From contig CAXIPT010000004.1 of NCBI GenBank assembly GCA_964030475.1, forward strand, positions 1,531,086 to 1,595,085: a stretch of DNA of 64,000 nt, given 5' to 3'. Below are positions 56,417-64,000 of the stretch, piece by piece. The stretch is from Tethya wilhelma. Its lineage: Eukaryota > Porifera > Demospongiae > Tethyida > Tethyidae. The notes under the pieces were generated by a model. That model made no database searches, was not told the DNA's origin, and saw only the letters and a program-made list of their open reading frames with translations. A program made the position numbers and the translations under genes. The stretch's first letter is position 1; every line of letters begins with the position of its first letter.

Positions 56417-57218
56417 CACAGGGAACATCATGCATGCATATTTATAATTGTAATAATGACTATAGCTAAGCCAGCTTGAGAAAGCTGCAGTTAGCGCTGT
56501 GAATTCAAATTCATGTGGCTGCCTTTAAGGTTATTGTACCACAGTATATAGCTATCTGTAGTATCTAGGTCTGAATTTTTGAATTTTGAAGATTTCTGAC
56601 ACTTCCACACTGTTGAAAGCTCATAGGCGGAACTTTTTAATTGCATGGCTGGGGCTCGTATTTGCAGAGAGTACCGACTGACCGACTCACATGCAATTTT
56701 CAGGGTCGGGTTACGGAAACAAACAATTTCTTCGAAGTGGCCCTAGTTATAAGTTTCGTGCATGTATAGCAACAGAAAAGCAAAGCAAATGCTTTCCATA
56801 GCTGCATGGCTCAAGCTTCTTTATGGATATACCACTGGTAAGCCTTGTCAGCTATCTCACAATATCATTTACCATACTTATAGCACCTGTCATTCTATCT
56901 AGGCTCAGTAGCACTCTACAGGACCGGCTGTCTATAGGTGTACTCTTTTCTTAGCTTTCATCAAGTTCTCCACAATCATGAGAATTAAGACATACCATTT
57001 TAGTTCAAGCTTAACTGATGGATTGCATCCCTTCCAACAAGTTCCTATATATGACACAGGGACGGATATACACAAAAGTTGGCTTATTTTACTGTTTTTA
57101 TGTTAGATTTTATGTACATACCCGGGCTGTAGTCACTAATTAACCTGCTATAGCAATGCACATTGATGAATTGATGTATGATTAATGCATGTAGCTGCAT
57201 CAGCATGCACACACACAA

Positions 57219-57219
57219 A

Positions 57220-57302
<83 letters not shown>
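57219..57302. repeat. Compound (CT)n(GT)n microsatellite
   Basis: A CT run to about 57259, then a GT run to 57302. The predicted Ser-Leu/Cys-Val frame through it is not a gene. Confidence 0.9.
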
Positions 57303-57305
<3 letters not shown>

Positions 57306-57424
57306 ATGTGTGTCTTTGTGTCTCTTTGTATTAATATATTATTATTTTGTCTTTGTGTCTTTGGGTGTCTACTACATAATGTTCTACATAACTTACAACA
57401 GGTTTTCCCCCAGGGATAGTCCCT

Positions 57425-57861
57425 CAGAGGCGGAGGAAGCTATTTTTAGGTGGTCAGGCTAGACTAACCTGGACTGAAGGCTCAGGCCCTCTAGGGGGGT
57501 CTGGGGGCATGCACCCCCAGAAAATTTTGAGATTTTTTATGCTCAGAGGTGGATTCTGGGGCATTCTGGGCCACACACACATAAATATTATATACACATG
57601 CATTACACTTGTATTGGATACAGTGAAAAAAATTACTTTTATAATTTGCTTAAAACAACTATTCTGCACAAAAGAAACATGCATTCAAAATTTTGTCAAA
57701 CTGGCCATGTCTATAGCGATCGACACACTAAACTGAGTAATTTACCATGAAGCTCGCGCACGTGCAATAAACTTTAAACGACCCTTTACCTATTCACTTT
57801 TTTAGGGGAAAAAAATGGTCAGGCCATAGCCTGATTGGCCTGACCGGTTGCTCCGCCCCTG
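57425..57861. mobile_element. hAT-like element, CAG...CTG termini, 5-bp duplication
   Basis: Starts CAGAGGCGGAGGAAGC then GGTCAGGC; read inward from the right end it starts CAGGGGCGGAGCAACCGGTC. The flanks carry TCCCT on both sides (57420-57424 and 57862-57866). The subterminal GGGGGGTCTGGGGGCATGCA motif is typical of such elements. No transposase. Confidence 0.75.
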
Positions 57862-57877
57862 TCCCTAGTATAGTTTG

Positions 57878-58306
57878 TGGCTTAGGCCAAGATTTGTTGA
57901 TTATTAGTTTCTCATCAGTGATACTTGAAGCTGGCATGAGGGCGGGAGGCTCATTATCATTATTTATTATTCAGCTTGCCACACCCTCGAAACGTCACGT
58001 TTCGTGACTCCATGACTTCAATTCTCCATGGTAATGATGGCACAAGCATTTTACAATTAATTAAATATATACGCTGTAAGTTATAAGCATTTAAGGAGCA
58101 AGTTAGGCTCCAGACTCTCACTCGCAAAATGCCAGCAAAAAGTACTGTGCCTTCATTTTCTTTGTGCATTCTGACTGTCACGTGATCATTTAGATCTGCA
58201 CATGCACAGTAGTAAATAATGAGATAATGAGAAAAATTCAAACTCCAAGAAAAATCATGTAGGCGGTTGATGAGAAACTAGTATTCAACAAATGTTGGCC
58301 GGCTTA
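57878..58306. mobile_element. Inverted-repeat element of about 430 bp
   Basis: Left CTTAGGCCAAGATTTGTTGA then TTAGTTTCTCATCA; right TGATGAGAAACTAGTATTCA then ACAAATGTTGGCCGGCTTAG. The arms match at about 80 percent. No clear duplication was read. It lies 3' of the LRAT-like relic on the minus strand. Confidence 0.55.
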
Positions 58307-58644
58307 GTGATTTTCTATATAAATATTATTATTAATACTGCAAATCAAGTTTATTGCAAAATAAGCGCCAGCAAAATTATGTTTATGTTAATAATCAGTT
58401 TGTTCAAAGCTCAAGCTGCCTTGTAGTTTTAAATCAGGAGCTTAGGACATTTAATACAGATTTGGCATGCCTATTAATAGTGAGAAAATTCAGTGAACAG
58501 CTGCAGCAAGCAAAGGTTATTAAGTATTTACTCTAAGATCAATAAGTAAAACAAGGTTAATAGTAACTTAATTTTCCCAATTTCAAATATATAATTATAA
58601 GCCACAACCATATCAACACATCCCCATATTCTGCAATATTAGTT

Positions 58645-59126
58645 GCGTATTCATACCTTGAATGATACTGATGATATCTGCTAGTGAATACTCCAAGCCA
58701 GTCTTGGCTTTTGTCACAAAATGGTGGCTGTTGTTGTACAGGACATGATGGCAGTTCTCACCAAGGCGTTTTCAAACATCTTTAATGGCTCTTCTCCCAG
58801 AAAACACATTTGCAGTGTAGTCGATTTTGTGGAGACTTTTGAAGAGTCCAAACTCCTGGGTGAGTCATACCACTCCTTTGTGGGGCAGGTTCACTATGAC
58901 AGTGATGGCTTCTTTTGATACGTTTTCAACAAGTACACTTCGAAACATTGACCTGTACTCTTGGTTGTCATTGATGAGGTAAAGGATATGGTCACCAGGA
59001 GAGAGAGACCAGGAACTATCGATAGGTATGGCACGTAGTGGTCTACCAGCAGCTGAGCTCAGACTGACAGTGGTAAATCAGAGTTGTTTTTCGAGTCCAA
59101 ACTTTCACTTGGTGTAGCGGTTGCCA
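58645..59126 (-). pseudogene. LRAT-like domain gene, degraded
   Basis: Minus strand, ATG at 59126 (MATATPSESLDSKNNSD). A frameshift after DLPLSV moves to AGRPLRAIPIDSSWSLSPGD and HILYLINDNQEYRSMFRS. An in-frame TGA follows KGVV and another follows RAIKDV. The end of the domain reads KRLGENCHHVLYNNSHHFV then TKAKTG. LRAT-family acyltransferases have RAxxRLGE...NNCEHFVxxxxxG; here the catalytic Cys position is Ser (NNSHHF). It is therefore both non-catalytic by motif and non-translatable. It is divergent from the GPR157-like copy at 59348, the same arrangement as at 52.2-53.3 kb. Confidence 0.7.
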
Positions 59127-59347
59127 TTGTTCAGTCACTGTCACGGCGTGAGTAGTCTAATTCGTTCTGAAAAATGTAGCATGCGTTAGTTGTTCATCAA
59201 ATTGGCTTCAATAACACTTGCTGATAGGCTATTGAGCGCATGCGCAATCCGTTGTGTACGTGTGAGAGTACGAGTCACGTAGAAAAGGGGTGGGGCAATC
59301 TGGAAGTTAATTAACGTTAGCAAACTTTGAGCAAGAAAGACTGAAAT

Positions 59348-59578
59348 ATGCTTGCCAGTCAAGAAACTGAAGATCTCTCATATGGCAATGCTAAGTACGC
59401 CGTGTATCTGTCCCACCCCGGTCCCCATGTCCATCACAACTTCAATGATACTGGTTTAAACTGTAGCACGGACAGCCAAGAGTTTGGGCAATGGATGAAG
59501 CATTCTGTAAGCATTTCTTCGGTTCTTTCAATTATTGGAGCACTCTTAGTGATTGTTGCCATAAGTATGAAACCACCG
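59348..59578 (+). pseudogene. GPR157-like receptor, second copy, truncated
   Basis: Paralogue of exon 1 of 53300-55408: MLASQETEDLSYGNAKYAV, then SQEFGQWMKHSVSISSVL and SIIGALLVIVAISMKPP (TM1). It ends at the single N at 59579, exactly where the other gene enters its long loop. What follows is unrelated (reverse-transcriptase relic), so the rest is missing or misassembled. Identity to copy 1 is moderate, so it is not an allelic duplicate. Confidence 0.75.
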
Positions 59579-59735
59579 NTAAGGGTGTTATAAATACTAT
59601 GTACACCAGCGACACAGTGCAAAATTCTCGTGTGACACCGCCTCGGAAGATGCCAGATCTTTCTGAGAATATTGTTAAATGTAACTTCAAGCGAGTTAAT
59701 CTCCTTGTTACACAGAAACCAGGTGATGCCAAGTT

Positions 59736-59877
59736 TGGTACGCAGATGACGCCTCTGGCGCAGGAAAGATCACCCGCTTGCGTGAGTGGTGGGACCACCT
59801 TAACAAAATTGGGCCTAAATTTGGATACTTCACCAATGCCAGCAAAACCTGGCTGGTCACGNACAAAAAATATGATC
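59736..59877 (+). pseudogene. Reverse-transcriptase fragment
   Basis: An open stretch with the YADD catalytic motif (WYADDASGAGKITRL), then EWWDHLNKIGPKFGYF and NASKTWLV. This pattern is common in invertebrate retroelement polymerases. A single N lies inside at 59862. No other retroelement parts were found between the Ns and the gap. Confidence 0.65.
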
Positions 59878-60029
59878 TTTGGCATACACAATGGTCTTTG
59901 TCTGAAGAGCACAGTGAAAGCACAACTCGAGATACAAGCGCTTAAGTAGCGCTGCTACAAACATACATTCAGATACAGTTTCTAGTTGGTAAGTTAGCTA
60001 CTGCATGCTTGGCCTGTTTTATAAAGGCC

Positions 60030-60772
60030 NNNNNNNNNNNNNNNNNNNNNNNNNNNNNNNNNNNNNNNNNNNNNNNNNNNNNNNNNNNNNNNNNNNNNNN
60101 NNNNNNNNNNNNNNNNNNNNNNNNNNNNNNNNNNNNNNNNNNNNNNNNNNNNNNNNNNNNNNNNNNNNNNNNNNNNNNNNNNNNNNNNNNNNNNNNNNNN
60201 NNNNNNNNNNNNNNNNNNNNNNNNNNNNNNNNNNNNNNNNNNNNNNNNNNNNNNNNNNNNNNNNNNNNNNNNNNNNNNNNNNNNNNNNNNNNNNNNNNNN
60301 NNNNNNNNNNNNNNNNNNNNNNNNNNNNNNNNNNNNNNNNNNNNNNNNNNNNNNNNNNNNNNNNNNNNNNNNNNNNNNNNNNNNNNNNNNNNNNNNNNNN
60401 NNNNNNNNNNNNNNNNNNNNNNNNNNNNNNNNNNNNNNNNNNNNNNNNNNNNNNNNNNNNNNNNNNNNNNNNNNNNNNNNNNNNNNNNNNNNNNNNNNNN
60501 NNNNNNNNNNNNNNNNNNNNNNNNNNNNNNNNNNNNNNNNNNNNNNNNNNNNNNNNNNNNNNNNNNNNNNNNNNNNNNNNNNNNNNNNNNNNNNNNNNNN
60601 NNNNNNNNNNNNNNNNNNNNNNNNNNNNNNNNNNNNNNNNNNNNNNNNNNNNNNNNNNNNNNNNNNNNNNNNNNNNNNNNNNNNNNNNNNNNNNNNNNNN
60701 NNNNNNNNNNNNNNNNNNNNNNNNNNNNNNNNNNNNNNNNNNNNNNNNNNNNNNNNNNNNNNNNNNNNNNNN
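60030..60772. other. Assembly gap (743 N)
   Basis: A run of N directly abutting an (AC)n microsatellite at 60773-60849. Open frames across it are artefacts. Confidence 0.95.

Positions 60773-60849
<77 letters not shown>
60773..60849. repeat. (AC)n microsatellite at gap edge
   Basis: About 77 bases of AC repeats; probably the cause of the adjacent assembly gap. Confidence 0.95.
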
Positions 60850-60851
<2 letters not shown>

Positions 60852-61416
60852 TTATACATAGTACTAGTCAGATGGAAACATCAAGGGGCGAGCCTGAGCA
60901 AACTGATCAGCATCAGCACGGTTGCTAGCTGGCCGCTCACAGAGAGTCAGGCCTAGTCTTCTGGGAATGAGACTAAAGTATAGCAAAAAAATTACTCTGT
61001 AAGCCTAGTGTGCTTCACTGATCTAGTTTAAATTGGCATTTGTTGCTAGGTTTGACCAATATTTATAAAGCAGAATTAAATTGAAGAACTCGCTCTGTAG
61101 TTTTTCTGTGCGTCCACAGCTCATTTTATAGCCAAGTTCACAGCTCAGCCCCTGGCTCTTTCTGTGTTCTTTTTGCGAGAGTTCTTTGCTTCAGCTTCAC
61201 AAAATTCTGATGACCCAAACAGACCGAATAGTACAATGTTATATACTTCTTAATAACAGACAAGAAGCCACACCTACTAAAACTTTGCATTGAGTTCTAG
61301 TTGCTAGCTTAATTGGTACCTGTACTCGAGCGCTCAAACAAAGACCCTCTTTAGATGTATACAGCAGCCTTCACTGAGTCAGTTAATTGTTTTAGGTAGG
61401 ACTTTGGTCCATAAAC

Positions 61417-61518
61417 ATGGTATTCACTGGCTCCTCGAACTCTGTTGACTCTTCCAGTCAGTCAGCTGAACTGAAAGGCCTTGTTGACTCCATGCAGGCT
61501 TCCCAAAAACTGAGAGAG
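61417..61518 (+). CDS. Candidate first exon of the LRAT-repeat gene
   Basis: ATG at 61417 opens 34 codons (MVFTGSSNSVDSSSQSAELK, then GLVDSMQASQKLRE) to a donor GAG|GTAGGG. The exon ends in phase 0, while the next supported exon (61919) opens in phase 1, so an extra small exon or a different start must exist. Assignment to the downstream gene rests on position and strand only. Confidence 0.35.
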
Positions 61519-61918
61519 GTAGGGTGCTAGTTATATACATAATATGCATGACGGCCATGCATTTGAAGCATACTACTTCTTAATAAAAGACCACGCAAAA
61601 AGAATTACTTTATACTAACGAGGAACAATTCAATGTTATTGTGTTTAATTATCAGCCTCTCAAATTACAGTTAAACTTTGTAGCTTGCCGGTATAGTTAA
61701 AAAAATTGATAGAAAAGTAATCATTTGGGTCCTCTTAAAAAGGACAACTATTCTATATATAAAAGACAAAACTTCTGTTCCCAACTTGTCCATTATATAT
61801 AGAGAAGTTCCACTGTATTATCTTCCCTCTCGACAATGAACTATTCCCATTCATCATGTATATAATCATCAATTAATAATTATTAGCTGGCATATAATAT
61901 TATGTATCCATATTGTAG

Positions 61919-63893
61919 ATCCTTGGAATAATGAATACAAATTGAAACCAGTGCTAATGAAGTGTACGTTGGACTCGATTGAGGACATCAAGCCTGAAAA
62001 TCACATTACTGATGATTCTAATCATCACTGGCTGGTAGAAAGTGTTGATACTGAAGCTAAGACTTTCAAAGCCTTCACCTGCAGTCACAAACATGTTTGC
62101 TATGAAACAAAAACGTGGAACAACAACTTGTACAGGGTAGATTATCCAAAACCAATGGATTCAAATATTGTACCACAGGATAATGAGTCACCCGTACAAA
62201 AAGCTCGTGTGGAAGTTAACAGCAACTTAGAATGGGAAGAAAGTGACATATTTGTCACAAAAATGAAGTGTGGAAAATCGTTTGCTATAAGTGAAGCTAC
62301 CTTACTCCAATCCAGCTTGCCATTAGGTCCAGTAAGTTGCACCCGAGTCACACAACACGTGATGCTCGATCAAGGAGATCACCTGTTAGTGAAGATTGGT
62401 GGTGGTTATCGTTCAGTTCTGATTGAAGCAATACTTGACACCAACACTGTCATTTGTATGCCTGCCATCATAGGGTCTGAACTTCGAGGTGACATGGTGA
62501 TTGCAGAAAGAGAAGTGTATCGTGTCAACTACACTCAACACTTGCCTCCAGATGAAATCATCCACCGAGCCGAAAGTAGCGAAGGTCAAGAACTACTTCG
62601 TAAGAGCCTAGATGAACAGTGTCAAGATTATGATACTGATCACTTTGTCTCTTGGGCAGTTTCAGGAAGGTCTTTTTCTTTAAATGGTCAAGAACTGATC
62701 CTGAACCAGCAGTTAAAGGTGGTGACCCCTACATCCTATCAGCGTGTGACAGAGAAAACATGCTCTGAGATACAGCCTGGGGATCATCTCTTTGTTGAAT
62801 ATCCTCTCTATCGTTGGCACTTCATGGTGACGGAAGTCTGTACAAAACCCAAAACTTTCAAGACTGTGTATTGTCTTCGTGGATTGGTAAGGGAAACAGT
62901 TGAGAAAGTAGACCCAGAGTTCAAAGCTATCTATAAAGTGATCTACCCTGAGGAATTTGAACCTCAAGTAGCGATCAGGAGAGCAAGATCAAAGGTCGGA
63001 AATACTGATATAAGTTTGTGGGCACGGCTGGATTTTGTTCCATGGGCAAAAACTGGATCTGAAGATGGTGTTGAAGTTGATTTAATGACTAACAATTCGA
63101 CTCCCTCGTCAAAGAGTACCATTACTTCATTCCAACAACTCAATCCTGGTGATTACCTAATCATAGAAGAATCTAAGCTTTGGCCTTTCCACCACTGTCT
63201 TGTCACTGATGTGACCTCCCCAGAATCATGCACAGTTATTGAAGTGTGGTATCACAAGGTAACCCAAAAGATTGTTAGTCTCAGCAAAAAAAACAAGTAC
63301 TCTCGCCTCAACTATAATCCTGGAGTTTGTCGACCTTCCAAAGAGTCCATCAAACTAGCTCAGAGTCTAGAAAAATCTCTCAAATACAGCCGACAAAAGT
63401 TTGTAAATTATCTCAAGACTGGTGAAGACTTGCAGACGGTTGGGGTAAATTTTATTAATTCACTGCAAGATGAGCGTATACTTCTTCCTCGAGAGAGAGT
63501 GCATAATGCCTGGCAACTGAAGAAGGGTGATCACATTGAACGACCACTAAGTATCACAATTCCTGGAGGAGATTATTGTCATCACATGTTTGTTTTAAGG
63601 GCCGTCAATGACAGATGTTGTGAAGTGGTGCATAGCAGTAAAACCTTAATTCAATTTGGTAGAAACGACGTTCGGATAGAGACTGTGGACATTTTTAAGG
63701 AAGGAAAAGTATCTCGTGTGAAGTATTCTGAGTGTATCGATCCCGATGAAGGTATTGCTACACTAAAAAAGGTTAGAAAATAATGATTAATAACCTGTTA
63801 TTATGATGGACTACAATAATTATTATGCAGCTAGCTGAGCCAGTAAATGAGGCTTCACAAGTAAATCAAACTTGTAAACTAAATCAGCAACGA
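61919..63893 (+). CDS. Tandem LRAT-like repeat protein, partial
   Basis: Exons 61919-63771 and 63831-63893 join in phase 0 (AAG|CTA), and the gene runs off the window. Counting from codon 61942, about five repeats of some 125 aa start at residues 18 (PENHI), 144 (QGDHL), 279 (PGDHL), 402 (PGDYL) and 528 (KGDHI). Each continues with an H-box-like strand (NHHWLVESV, YRWHFMVTEV, FHHCLVTDV, YCHHMFVLRAV), an 'Y-R-V/L-x-Y' block, an AxxRA-type helix, and an end like HFVSWAVSG, DFVPWAKTG or KFVNYLKTG. This order matches LRAT/H-rev107 domains, but the catalytic Asn-Cys before HF is absent in every repeat (DTDHF, ARLDF, SRQKF, ESDIF). A binding or scaffold role rather than acyl transfer is inferred. 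No signal peptide or TM is seen. Confidence 0.65.
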
Positions 63894-64000
63894 GTAAGTC
63901 TTAGTCTAATAATTATGCCACAATAATATTGTATAGCTGGAAATATTGACGGGGATTTTGATTTGATGGTTTGATGGTCTATAAGTCTAAATTGATTATC

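Noticed and set aside
57178..57462. Open frame with Ser-Leu and Cys-Val repeats
   Set aside because: It is the translation of the (CT)n(GT)n microsatellite.
59969..60956. Long open frames across the N run and AC repeat
   Set aside because: They consist of unknown residues and dinucleotide-encoded Cys-Val or Thr-His runs. Gap artefacts, not genes.

Overview
The window looks like AT-rich nuclear DNA of an early-branching animal, most likely a demosponge of the Amphimedon type. This is an inference from protein content recalled from that genome: multi-pass receptors next to Pmp-type beta-helix fragments, an apolipoprotein-L-like protein, a GPR157-like receptor and LRAT-like repeats. Genes have short GT-AG introns (about 50-400 bp), there is no operon logic, and foldback transposons are dense. 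Eleven isolated N characters and one 743-base N run mark assembly joins. Several single Ns fall exactly where homology breaks, so neighbourhoods across them should be treated with care.

1-31 kb is mostly repeats and damaged genes. It holds two copies of a cysteine-rich, roughly 9-10 TM membrane protein (3981-5790 minus, one frameshift; 25555-27723 plus, heavily degraded and split by a MITE). It also holds a BEN-domain gene with two phase-compatible last exons (10895-12501 minus), a small unknown minus-strand gene (14459-15703) beside a 172-bp tandem array carrying exon-like cassettes (15.9-17.0 kb), a degraded hAT transposase (about 21 kb), a six-exon Tc1/mariner-superfamily transposase with wide D-E spacing (23204-24614), and a fragment of a glutamate carboxypeptidase II-like gene (29.5-30.3 kb).

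31-49 kb is the most distinctive part. Seven paralogues encode an unrecognised protein of about 335-340 aa anchored by one TM segment at each end, with a glycosylated ectodomain between. One copy is broken, six look intact, and four lie in near-identical units of about 1.87 kb. TFIIH subunit GTF2H5 (32.9-33.4 kb) and an apolipoprotein-L-like gene (35.3-36.3 kb) sit among them. The block [ApoL-like 3' end + ectodomain gene] exists twice, so the cluster grew by segmental duplication.

49-64 kb has a small proline-rich gene (51.3 kb), a complete five-exon GPR157-like receptor (53300-55408) with a second truncated copy (59348-59578), and LRAT-like sequence in three places. Two LRAT-like first exons are divergent from the two GPR157-like genes across promoters containing a GCGCATGCGCA palindrome. 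The third is a gene with about five tandem LRAT-like repeats that keep PGDH/His features but lack the catalytic NC motif (61919-63893, running off the window).

Repeats include three foldback families (called A, B and C here) that share a TAGGAATGG-like core. A and B both end in a hairpin with a TACC loop and covarying outer stem. There are three Mutator-like MITEs with exact 9-bp target duplications, two CAG...CTG elements with exact 5-bp duplications, and several microsatellites. Exon boundaries were inferred by eye from splice signals and reading phase; no database search was possible.
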